From a bacterium A37T11 (lineage in GTDB: Bacteria > Bacteroidota > Bacteroidia > Sphingobacteriales > Sphingobacteriaceae), in NCBI GenBank assembly GCA_900109895.1, contig FOBR01000007.1, positions 141,513 through 205,512 of the forward strand: DNA of 64,000 nt. The letters are read 5' to 3'. The notes beneath the pieces were generated by a model, which did no database searches, was not told the DNA's origin, and saw only the letters and a list, made by a program, of their open reading frames with translations. The position numbers were made by a program, and so were the translations under genes. The first letter of the stretch is position 1; every line of letters starts with the position of its first letter. Below are positions 33,242-40,704 of this stretch, piece after piece.

Positions 33242-33868
33242 ATGATGAGATTTGATTGGATAAATAAGAAATGGATGGTATTCTTCTCGATAATGTTATG
33301 TTTTTTTACTGGTAGTGCCCAAAAGCCTGGTGCTGAAAAGGTGCAACCGGCAGGGTCATTATCTGAGGGGACCATTGAAAGCCAATTTAATTATTTATTG
33401 GGGGTTTCTAACAATTTTCAGGACTTTAAAGTCATCAAGAAAACCAGTCTGGATAAATTTAAATCAAATGTTTTTGATTCGCTGAACGTTTCCAAAAAAC
33501 AATTAATTGCTGCTAATAGCCAGTTAAGTGCCCAAAAAGTTCAAATAGATTCATTAAAGTCGGGTAGGCAGCATGTGGAAGATGAATTGAAAGCAGCGAA
33601 AGACAGTAAAGAAAGTTTTTCGGTATTGGGGCTTTCGGTTAATAAGGGTGTTTACAGCGGCATAATGTGGGGAATAGTGCTGGTTTTAGCGGCATTTTTA
33701 TTATTTTTCATATACCGCTACCGTCAGAGTCATATTGTAACAATTGACACCCGGAAGGCACTGGATGAGGTGCAGCGAGATTTTGACGTGCATCGTAAGA
33801 AAGCCATGGAACGTGAGCAAAAACTGAATCGGCAGTTGGTGGATGAAATGAACAAACGGCAGGGTTAA
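33242..33868 (+). CDS. Conserved membrane/coiled-coil protein of unknown function
   Basis: 208 residues with a signal sequence (about 10-26, ending GSAQ), an extracytoplasmic region with SLSEGTIESQFNYLL (about 38-52), a coiled coil (about 75-125), one transmembrane helix (about 139-160) and a basic cytoplasmic tail (QSHIVTIDTRKALDEV...). Homologues of this kind in Sphingobacteriales are, as far as I recall, sometimes mislabelled as tRNA methyltransferase; no such domain is visible. It starts an operon with a hypothetical gene and rdgB (gaps 11 and 1 bp). Confidence 0.7.
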   Translation: MMRFDWINKKWMVFFSIMLCFFTGSAQKPGAEKVQPAGSLSEGTIESQFNYLLGVSNNFQDFKVIKKTSLDKFKSNVFDSLNVSKKQLIAANSQLSAQKVQIDSLKSGRQHVEDELKAAKDSKESFSVLGLSVNKGVYSGIMWGIVLVLAAFLLFFIYRYRQSHIVTIDTRKALDEVQRDFDVHRKKAMEREQKLNRQLVDEMNKRQG

Positions 33869-33879
33869 TCGGGTGCAAT

Positions 33880-34359
33880 ATGGCAGATAATTTAGTAACC
33901 AACGATCCTGTTGCACTGCGTGCGCTGATGAATGAAACGCTATTTGCAGTGGAAGAAGCTGTTAACGAAGAAAAGGCTGATTTGCCCGATTTTTTGGGTA
34001 ACAATAAGAAAAACTTATTGTTTTTAATTGATGAACCGGCCTATGACTTTTTTGAAGATGCCGACCTGGAAGCTTTTGCAAAAATTTTGGCGGCTAAACA
34101 ACTGTCGATGGACGATGTTGCCGTAATAAATTGCGCCCATCATCCACCCATGGATCCAGGCAGCCTTCATTCCCTATTTAAGCCAAAGAACTTGATATTT
34201 TTGGGGGCAGACCCATTATGGGCCGGATGCAAAGGTTTAACCTTAAATAAACCTGAAGTCGCTGATGGCCGGTATACTTTACTAACGTATAGCTTTGCGG
34301 AAATGAATCAGCAGCAGGATAAAAAGAAGATTTTTTGGTCGCTTATTAAACAGATTTGA
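33880..34359 (+). CDS. Conserved hypothetical protein in the rdgB operon
   Basis: 159 residues, soluble, acidic N-terminus (MADNLVTNDPVALRALMNET) and a mixed alpha/beta core with INCAHHPPMDPGSL (about 83-96) and NLIFLGADPLW (about 103-113). No known domain recognised. It is 11 bp after the coiled-coil membrane protein and 1 bp before rdgB, so the three are co-transcribed. Confidence 0.75.
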   Translation: MADNLVTNDPVALRALMNETLFAVEEAVNEEKADLPDFLGNNKKNLLFLIDEPAYDFFEDADLEAFAKILAAKQLSMDDVAVINCAHHPPMDPGSLHSLFKPKNLIFLGADPLWAGCKGLTLNKPEVADGRYTLLTYSFAEMNQQQDKKKIFWSLIKQI

Positions 34360-34360
34360 T

Positions 34361-34957
34361 ATGCCAACGTTTGGATCTGATCTATTGATTTTTGCCACTA
34401 ATAATTTGCATAAGCTGGAAGAAGCAAGGCAAATGATTGGTGATCGCTTTTTAATAAAAGGTTTGGCAGATATAGGATGTGATGAGGATATCCCTGAAAC
34501 GGGTGTTACTTTCAAGGAAAATGCATCGCTAAAAAGCAGCTATTTGGCTAGTAAGTTTGGGCTGGATGGTTTTGCGGATGATTCCGGACTGGAAGTGGAA
34601 GCGCTGAATAATGAGCCCGGGGTGTATTCTGCCCGGTATTCGGGTAGCAGGGATATGGAGACCAATATAGACTTGGTATTAAACCGCCTTGGCGATAGTA
34701 AAAATCGACGTGCATGCTTCCGCACGGTCATTTCCCTGCAATTAAGCGGGAGGGAATATTTCTTTGATGGGGTGGTGTGGGGGACCATCGGTTATGAACG
34801 GCGCGGTGCAGCCGGATTCGGGTATGATCCCATCTTTACACCCGAAGGTCATGATCAGACCTTTGCTGAAATGACCTTCGTCCAGAAAAACAGCCTGAGC
34901 CACCGGGGGATGGCCATCCAACAGCTGGCTGACTTTTTGCAAAGTTCGGGTCTTTAA
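34361..34957 (+). CDS. rdgB: RdgB/HAM1 non-canonical purine NTP pyrophosphatase
   Basis: 198 residues. Motifs: FATNNLHKLEEARQM (about 10-24), the catalytic FADDSGLEVEAL (about 68-79), GFGYDPIFTPEGHDQTFAEM (about 150-169) and LSHRGMA (about 179-185). Hydrolyses (d)ITP and XTP to keep deaminated purines out of nucleic acids. Length is normal. Its last 216 bp overlap, on the other strand, the 3' end of the OstA-like gene; conservation of the RdgB motifs in that overlap shows rdgB is the constrained partner. Confidence 0.93.
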   Translation: MPTFGSDLLIFATNNLHKLEEARQMIGDRFLIKGLADIGCDEDIPETGVTFKENASLKSSYLASKFGLDGFADDSGLEVEALNNEPGVYSARYSGSRDMETNIDLVLNRLGDSKNRRACFRTVISLQLSGREYFFDGVVWGTIGYERRGAAGFGYDPIFTPEGHDQTFAEMTFVQKNSLSHRGMAIQQLADFLQSSGL

Positions 34958-37084
34958 ATTTTTGACCGTATCGTTTTTTAATGTATCATTTTTTAATGTA
35001 TCATTTTTTAACGTATCCCGTGCCCATGCCGGGATTGATTCTTTTTTAAGGCTGTCTGCTTTCGTGCTGTCTGTTTTAGAAGAAGGCAGGTCTTTTTGCC
35101 GACGGGCCTGTTTCTTTAAAATAATGTCGTCCTTTGATTTTGGCCGGTCTTTTGGCCTCCAGGAAAATCCTTCTAATATTTCAAGGTCTGCCGGCAATTT
35201 ATACAACGGGTAGTAGTTACTTTCCACTTTTTTGGTGGGAATTATACTGACGACGGCATTATTCTCAAGCAACATTTTTATGCGACTGGCCAGTGTACGG
35301 CCCATGCCTACAAACTTGTTCTTTTCCACCCGATAATAAATGGCTTCCGAATTTCCATCTACATACATGATCTCTAAGGAGTTATTTTTAAAAAATCCGG
35401 TAATCTTACGCCCTTTGGTTTGGTTGTATTTGCTGGAATCCAAATCGGTACTCGCTATAAAAGCATTATTTTTTAGCAGCATATTGTCAAGTTGCTGGTT
35501 TTTTAATTGCATATAAAGCGTATCGGATGAAAGCTGTGATCCCTGCGACCAGATCATCGGACGGCCATAGAGCCGAAGCACGGAGTCCGGGTAGCCATAA
35601 TAAGCTGAATCGGCCACGGCTTGCAGGTCTGATTTAAAAATTTTAACTTCATAATAGGCTTTCACAATACGGGTCCTGGCCGTGTCTGAGATGGAAGTGT
35701 CAATAGCGGTCGTTGTTTTCATTGCCGCTTTTTCTGCTTTTAACAATAAACTGTCGGCCGTACCTTTGCCAGGTGCAATGGCGCTGTCGCGAAGAAGGCT
35801 GTCTTGCAGCAAATCCGCGCCGATGCTGTCTTTACTAAGTTGGCTTAGAGAGTCAGGTGGTTTGATAATGCGGGGGCTTTTTAATAGGGTACTGTCAACT
35901 TTAGACGAGTCTGTTTTCGGCACTTTTAAAAGATTTTTAAGTTTTGAACTATCAGATTGGGTACTGTCCAGCTTGGTGCTGTCCAGGGAGTCATCGGTAA
36001 AGTTTTCTTCCTTATCTTCATCCAGATCACCCCCGTCACGACGTAGGTTAAGATTGGCCAGTTTATAATTTTTTAAAAAAATGACCTGCGATATCAGCGT
36101 GTCGGCAGTCATATAAACTGAGTCGGTTTTTACTGAGTCGGTTTTAGCCGGATCGATTTTCAAACTATCCGTTTTTACAGAGCTGCTATCATGGTTGGAT
36201 GAATCAGATTTGGTGACCAGCACTATGTAGGCATTATCGGTCATGGTAGTGGTTTCGGTGGCCCTGTCATACAGCCCAAGATTGCCACGCATTACAATTT
36301 GCTGGGCCGTGTCAATAAAAAACACGTTTTTTACGGCTTTGCCGCTTCCTAAAATTCCATCGTAGTATAAGCTGTCTCCCCGCAGGTTTTTGCTGTCTTC
36401 TGTATATAAATTGTTTTTTCCGAACCGGGCAAATTTAGTTTCTGTATTGTAATCGCCATTTTCGGTGTACAGGTTGCCTGTGCCTGTTTTGTTCTTGATG
36501 TTTGTAGGTCCGTAAAAAAAATTCATTTTGGTCAGGGAATTATACCGCATGGTATCGGTATAAATGAGCGTTGAAGCGGTCCTGACGACGACATTATTGC
36601 GGAAATAGGTGTCTTTGGTTTTATCAAAATAATGCCCGTTTTGGCTGGTGATGGTGTCGGATTGATTAACAATACGCCCGCCGCCGGTGTAAGTACCGTT
36701 TCCCAACAGCATGTTATAGGTGAGGTAGTTGGTGGTGAGCACGGAGGCCTGGTCTACCATCCTGACATGATCGGTTAAAATGGCGATGCGTGTGCTTTGT
36801 ACATAATGTAACTTATCTGCATAAATTACCGAACCATTGGGCTGGGTAATGATCACATTATTAAAAGCATCAAAATAGGTGTCATCTTCGCCTTGTTTAT
36901 ACAAATAGGCACTATCGGCAGATAGCGTAGAGCCTTCATGACCAAATACAGGGCGGTAATAGACCGCTTTGCCTGTTTTTGAATTGGAAACGGAATTTTT
37001 GGATGAAAGCAGTTTAATTACCTTTTGCGCTGACAACATCAGCGGAAAAAGCATCACCAGAAGCATAAAACAACTTTTCTTCAC
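34742..37084 (-). CDS. OstA/LptA-like envelope protein
   Basis: The start at GTG 37084 is preferred to ATG 37114: it gives a proper signal peptide (KKSCFMLLVMLFPLMLSAQ) and lies 2 nt after the predicted start of transcription. About 780 residues. The N-terminal beta-jellyroll OstA repeats (about 40-270, with SADSAYLYKQGEDDTYFDAF) match the LptA/LptD family that carries lipopolysaccharide across the periplasm. A disordered D/S/K/T-rich region follows (about 290-450), then a second OstA block (about 460-650). The tail (after a 15-bp tandem repeat coding DTLKN) reads antisense through rdgB and ends PIKEIFPPA; it looks like read-through added by loss of an earlier stop. Confidence 0.85.
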   Translation of the reverse strand: MKKSCFMLLVMLFPLMLSAQKVIKLLSSKNSVSNSKTGKAVYYRPVFGHEGSTLSADSAYLYKQGEDDTYFDAFNNVIITQPNGSVIYADKLHYVQSTRIAILTDHVRMVDQASVLTTNYLTYNMLLGNGTYTGGGRIVNQSDTITSQNGHYFDKTKDTYFRNNVVVRTASTLIYTDTMRYNSLTKMNFFYGPTNIKNKTGTGNLYTENGDYNTETKFARFGKNNLYTEDSKNLRGDSLYYDGILGSGKAVKNVFFIDTAQQIVMRGNLGLYDRATETTTMTDNAYIVLVTKSDSSNHDSSSVKTDSLKIDPAKTDSVKTDSVYMTADTLISQVIFLKNYKLANLNLRRDGGDLDEDKEENFTDDSLDSTKLDSTQSDSSKLKNLLKVPKTDSSKVDSTLLKSPRIIKPPDSLSQLSKDSIGADLLQDSLLRDSAIAPGKGTADSLLLKAEKAAMKTTTAIDTSISDTARTRIVKAYYEVKIFKSDLQAVADSAYYGYPDSVLRLYGRPMIWSQGSQLSSDTLYMQLKNQQLDNMLLKNNAFIASTDLDSSKYNQTKGRKITGFFKNNSLEIMYVDGNSEAIYYRVEKNKFVGMGRTLASRIKMLLENNAVVSIIPTKKVESNYYPLYKLPADLEILEGFSWRPKDRPKSKDDIILKKQARRQKDLPSSKTDSTKADSLKKESIPAWARDTLKNDTLKNDTLKNDTVKNLKTRTLQKVSQLLDGHPPVAQAVFLDEGHFSKGLIMTFGCKDGIIPESGCTAPFITDGPPHHPIKEIFPPA
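34968..35012 (-). repeat. 15-bp tandem repeat in the OstA-like gene
   Basis: Three 15-bp units (GTATCATTTTTTAAT, first and third with one change) encode repeated N-D-T-L-K. A partial fourth follows. Such a repeat is prone to gain or loss of units, each keeping the frame. Confidence 0.8.
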
Positions 37085-37089
37085 GAGCG

Positions 37090-37097
37090 CAAAAATA
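37090..37097 (-). promoter_or_regulatory. -7 box for the OstA-like gene
   Basis: CAAAAATA on the plus strand reads TATTTTTG on the minus strand. The predicted start of transcription, about 37086, lies after ATG 37114 but just before GTG 37084, which supports GTG as the true start. Confidence 0.5.
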
Positions 37098-37128
37098 GGG
37101 TAAATAAACAGCATTCAGAACGCTATTT

Positions 37129-37159
37129 TTGCCTCCGGTTTATGGTTTTATTATCTTTG
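37129..37159 (+). promoter_or_regulatory. Promoter of tilS, apparently leaderless
   Basis: TTG (37129-37131), 20 bp, TATCTTTG (37152-37159). With the -7 box centred 7 bp before the start, transcription would begin at about 37163, which is the A of ATG 37163. A second TATTTTTG (37124-37131) could give a longer leader. Confidence 0.6.
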
Positions 37160-37162
37160 AAC

Positions 37163-38506
37163 ATGCAACTGACAGAACGATTCAAATCCTTCGTAGCTGA
37201 AAATGGCTTATTTTGCCCCACCGATCGGATATTATTGGCCGTGAGCGGAGGAAAAGATTCGGTACTGATGACTCATTTATTTGCGCAGGCTGGCTTTAAT
37301 TTTGCCATTGCCCATTGTAATTTTAAGTTGCGCGGGCTGGAATCAGAAAAAGATGAAGCCTTGGTGGCTGAATTGGCAGATACGTATCAGGTTCCTTTTT
37401 ATTCCAAGGCTTTCCAGACGGAACAGGTGGCCAGTGAACGGGCCATTTCAACACAAATGGCGGCAAGGGAGTTGCGTTATGCCTGGTTTGAAGAGATAAG
37501 GGAGGCAGGCGGCTTTGCGTATATAGCCCTTGCACACCATCAGAACGACGTAGTGGAAACGGTGTTATTAAATTTACTGCGGGGTACAGGGCTTGCTGGT
37601 TTGCATGGTATCCTTGCAAAGCGTGATCGGCTGATCAGGCCGTTATTGTTTCTTAAGGGGAACGATATAGCGGATGCCGTCCGTTTTTTCCAATTGTCGT
37701 ACAGAGACGATATGACAAATTTCTCGAACAAATATGCCCGCAATAAATTACGGTTAGATGTAATCCCGGTACTAAAAACAATGAACCCGTCATTGGAAGA
37801 AACGTTCATGGCAAATAGCCGGCGATTTGAAGGCTTGGAAAAGATCGTGGTAAAATACATGGATGAGTTGCGGCAAACGATGCTGCAGAAGGTTGGCATA
37901 GGTGTGTATGAAATAGAGCTTGGTGCCCTGCGAGCGCTTAAACCAGATCTTTTCTTATTATTTGAACTTTTAAAGCCTTTTGGTTTTACAGAAAGTGTAT
38001 TGGCTGATGTGCTTACAGCGTTGGATGCGATCCCCGGCAAGCAATTTTACTCTAAAACGCATCAGCTTTTCCTGGACCGCGGAAAATGGATTATCCAGCC
38101 GAAAGATTCGGTACAATGGGATGAGGTATTGATCTTAGGAATCAATGAGCACACGTTTTGGGGAGATTATTCTTTTGTTTTTGAGGAAACATGGTCGGGA
38201 CAGTTTCCGGATACGGCAGATAAAATAGTACTGGATGCGGATAAAGTGCAGTTTCCGGTACACGTGCGGTCATGGAAACAAGGGGACACCTTTAGACCGA
38301 TTGGTATGAATGGCACAAAAAAGCTGAGTGATCTTTTTATTTCACTGAAGATACCGGTGGCAGAAAAGCAACGGATACCCGTATTGGTGAATGCGAATGG
38401 TGAGATTATCTGGGTAGCGCCTTACCGGATGGACGATCGTTTCAAAATAACGGGCGTAACAAAAAAAATGTTTACCTTAGAGCGCTCTTTAATACATGGA
38501 AAGTAA
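37163..38506 (+). CDS. tilS: tRNA(Ile)-lysidine synthase
   Basis: From ATG 37163 (MQLTERFKSF) the enzyme has 447 residues. An ATP-pyrophosphatase P-loop (AVSGGKDSVL, about 26-35) and HCNFKLRGLESEKDEALV (about 53-70) mark the N-terminal catalytic domain; FSNKYARNKLRLDVIP (about 188-203) and the C-terminal KLSDLFISLKIPVAEKQRIP (about 387-406) mark the family's TilS substrate-binding domain. It adds lysine to C34 of tRNA(Ile)-CAU, making AUA decoding possible. The ATG 21 bp upstream would lie before the predicted start of transcription. Confidence 0.93.
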   Translation: MQLTERFKSFVAENGLFCPTDRILLAVSGGKDSVLMTHLFAQAGFNFAIAHCNFKLRGLESEKDEALVAELADTYQVPFYSKAFQTEQVASERAISTQMAARELRYAWFEEIREAGGFAYIALAHHQNDVVETVLLNLLRGTGLAGLHGILAKRDRLIRPLLFLKGNDIADAVRFFQLSYRDDMTNFSNKYARNKLRLDVIPVLKTMNPSLEETFMANSRRFEGLEKIVVKYMDELRQTMLQKVGIGVYEIELGALRALKPDLFLLFELLKPFGFTESVLADVLTALDAIPGKQFYSKTHQLFLDRGKWIIQPKDSVQWDEVLILGINEHTFWGDYSFVFEETWSGQFPDTADKIVLDADKVQFPVHVRSWKQGDTFRPIGMNGTKKLSDLFISLKIPVAEKQRIPVLVNANGEIIWVAPYRMDDRFKITGVTKKMFTLERSLIHGK

Positions 38507-38978
38507 GATAATTTACGTTGAAAATCAGTACCTGGGTAGGGACAAAGGCTGGCTAAGTGTTCGGTTGCTGATGGCTTTGTTCTGCTTCACGGCCTATTAC
38601 ATTAATATGGAAAGGGAAAGTGACAGCCAATTATTCCTGGTGGTGGGGTGCTCAATTCTGGTAGTTTCCTTACTGATGATGTATATGCTGCATTACCGCA
38701 TCACGGTTGAGAAAAGAAGTATTTTACTCAGCGGTCTTTGGACAGCCCGGCTTATTAAGATTGACCTGAATAGCATTGTAAAGGTGCAGAAAGCCCCTTA
38801 CAGTAAATTTTTTGTGAATAATCCTGTTTATAACCTGCATCAACGCGGCAAAGTTCGGTTTTATGCCGGTGGTAAGGATGCTATTTGGTTAACAGACAGG
38901 GATGGTTTGGTCTATATTATAGGTACGCAACGCCAAGTAGAACTTGAGCAAGCTATCCTGAAGGCAAAAGAGGCTTAG
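38496..38978 (+). CDS. Conserved membrane protein, PH-like C-terminus
   Basis: 160 residues; overlaps tilS by 11 bp, so it is translated as part of the same operon. Two transmembrane helices (about 23-42 and 45-66) and a C-terminal beta-rich domain (about 68-155) similar in layout to bacterial PH-domain membrane proteins (RITVEKRSILLSGLW...). Function unknown. Confidence 0.75.
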   Translation: MESKIIYVENQYLGRDKGWLSVRLLMALFCFTAYYINMERESDSQLFLVVGCSILVVSLLMMYMLHYRITVEKRSILLSGLWTARLIKIDLNSIVKVQKAPYSKFFVNNPVYNLHQRGKVRFYAGGKDAIWLTDRDGLVYIIGTQRQVELEQAILKAKEA

Positions 38979-39150
38979 CGCGGATTTTATAGCGGTTTTT
39001 TTACCTTCAAGACGATGTATGGAGATAATGCCCTGGATTCGAAAGGTCTATAAGGCGCTCTTGCCGGCAAATATTTCAATAAGGCGGCAAGGTAAGGAAA
39101 AATACCCTCTTAAAAAAGATTGGCTAAAAGTGAATTTGTTATTTTTTTTG

Positions 39151-39158
39151 TAAGTTTG
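39151..39158 (+). promoter_or_regulatory. -7 box for the DUF4834 gene
   Basis: TAAGTTTG, 26 bp before ATG 39184. No correctly spaced TTG is visible upstream. A 7-bp hairpin (CTTGCCG/CGGCAAG, 39060-39091) lies in the same gap. Confidence 0.5.
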
Positions 39159-39183
39159 CTTACCAATAATTAAGTTAATTAAG

Positions 39184-39447
39184 ATGGGTTTGTTAAAAGT
39201 TCTGGTTATTAGCATATTGTTGTTATGGGTTATACGGGCTGTAGCTACCTGGTTTTTCCCATGGGCTTTTCGTAAATTGAGCGATAAAGTGCAACAGGAA
39301 GCCAATCGGCAAAGTCAAAATAAGCAATCAAGCCCGGGCTATAGGGAAGGCGAGCTCCGCGTAGATTATATTCCTCCTAAGAAAGAAAAAAAGATGGTGA
39401 GCCGCAAAGCCGGCGAGTTTGTTGAATTTGAAGATATCAAGAAGTAG
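39184..39447 (+). CDS. DUF4834-family small membrane protein
   Basis: 87 residues: a transmembrane helix (about 6-26, VLVISILLLWVIRAVATWFF), a basic/polar linker and the C-terminal KAGEFVEFEDIKK, which is the DUF4834 signature. Function unknown. Its last 11 bp overlap the 3' end of the convergent glycosyltransferase gene. Confidence 0.85.
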   Translation: MGLLKVLVISILLLWVIRAVATWFFPWAFRKLSDKVQQEANRQSQNKQSSPGYREGELRVDYIPPKKEKKMVSRKAGEFVEFEDIKK

Positions 39448-40609
39448 TTTTTGAGAGTATGTCTTGGTAGATAGCCAATAACTGGTCCAGGTTTTGGCTT
39501 GCTGTATAGCATTCTTCATAGGTTTTTTTGGATTGTTCCCTTAAATTGTTTTTTTCCTGTTCATTCATGGTTACCCAATAGCTGATTTGTTCATTCAGGT
39601 TTTCGATGGAATGAGGTTCGAACAGCAATCCGTTTTTTCCGGATTGGATCATGGAAGCCATGGCCCCCAGATTGCTTGCAATGATGGCTGTACCCGCAGA
39701 AAAGGCTTCCAGCATAGTTAAGGGCATCCCTTCAAACCAAATGGACGGAAAAATTAGGGCAGTACATTGCGCCATGGCTTTGTAAATAGCGCCAGCATCA
39801 AGTGTACCAAGGTAGGTAATGTTTTTAGCGCGCGTACAGGCCGATTCCACCAGCGATCTTAATGGCCCATCACCCGCTATGTGTAGCGGATAGCCATTAG
39901 CCATAAAGGCATTGACCAGGTTTTTGATCCCTTTTTCTTCAGTGAGGCGACCGATAAACAAAAAGTAAGGTTCTTTGGCTATTTGGGAGGTATGGTTCTT
40001 TTTAGGCGCTTGGACAGCATTAGGTTTTACCGTAAATTTATTGGCTGGTATCCCGATGGATGAATGCACGAATAGATCCTTGGCGAAGGGGGTTAGCACA
40101 ATATACCGCGCAGGAATTTTCCAGGTTCCTATTTTTTTATGTAGCCAGTTGGTAAATGCCAGCCAGGCGGTTTTTATGGACGAATGGCTGTGGACACCCA
40201 AGCGGATGGCTTTCCAGGGGAATGAATGGTGCAGGCTATCGGTAAATAGTTGTCCGTTGTAAAACAAGGTGGCCGATGGGCAGATTAACCGGTAATTGTG
40301 CAGGGTAATGACCACGGGGATACCTGCCTTGCGTGCAGTCCGGATGCCGATAGGTCCTAAGGCATAATGGAAATTATGAAAATGAATAAGATCCGGACGG
40401 AACTTACGGATGGTTTTTCGCAGTTTGAAAGCGCCGAAAATATTCCAAATAGAGAAGCAGGTTTGCCATAGGCCGCGAAAACCAGGATAATTTTGATAGG
40501 TTAACGGATAGACTAGTTCTGTTTCTTTTAGCAGATCAGCTTCCTGGTTAAAAACGGTATCTTCCCCGCCAGGATGCTGATAAAAATTGTGTACAACCAG
40601 TATTCTCAT
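39437..40609 (-). CDS. Glycosyltransferase family 4
   Basis: From ATG 40609 (MRILVVHNFYQHPGGED) the protein has 390 residues; the ATG at 40633 would overlap its -7 box. A Rossmann-like N-terminal domain with FHNFHYALGP (about 92-101) and a C-terminal GT-B domain with LFIGRLTEEKGIKNLV (about 217-232), GDGPLR, and the donor-binding FEGMPLTMLEAFSAGTAI (about 299-316) are clear. It should transfer a sugar to a surface polysaccharide. It is divergent from YfhO. Confidence 0.9.
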   Translation of the reverse strand: MRILVVHNFYQHPGGEDTVFNQEADLLKETELVYPLTYQNYPGFRGLWQTCFSIWNIFGAFKLRKTIRKFRPDLIHFHNFHYALGPIGIRTARKAGIPVVITLHNYRLICPSATLFYNGQLFTDSLHHSFPWKAIRLGVHSHSSIKTAWLAFTNWLHKKIGTWKIPARYIVLTPFAKDLFVHSSIGIPANKFTVKPNAVQAPKKNHTSQIAKEPYFLFIGRLTEEKGIKNLVNAFMANGYPLHIAGDGPLRSLVESACTRAKNITYLGTLDAGAIYKAMAQCTALIFPSIWFEGMPLTMLEAFSAGTAIIASNLGAMASMIQSGKNGLLFEPHSIENLNEQISYWVTMNEQEKNNLREQSKKTYEECYTASQNLDQLLAIYQDILSKTTS

Positions 40610-40630
40610 ATTTACAGAATGGGCATCGGA

Positions 40631-40638
40631 CAAATTTA
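40631..40638 (-). promoter_or_regulatory. -7 box for glycosyltransferase 4
   Basis: CAAATTTA on the plus strand reads TAAATTTG on the minus strand. Predicted start of transcription about 40627, 18 nt before ATG 40609. Confidence 0.5.
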
Positions 40639-40668
40639 CAATAAATTCCTTTTATCATTTCTATTCTC

Positions 40669-40676
40669 TATTTTTG
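40669..40676 (+). promoter_or_regulatory. -7 box for the YfhO gene
   Basis: TATTTTTG, 28 bp before ATG 40705. Together with the box at 40631 it forms a divergent promoter region. Confidence 0.5.
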
Positions 40677-40704
40677 GCGTTTCAGTTATCCCATTTAAAC
40701 ATTT

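Noticed and set aside
34962..35213. Plus-strand 83-codon frame with repeated SFFNV
   Set aside because: It is the complement of the 15-bp tandem repeat coding region of the OstA-like gene.
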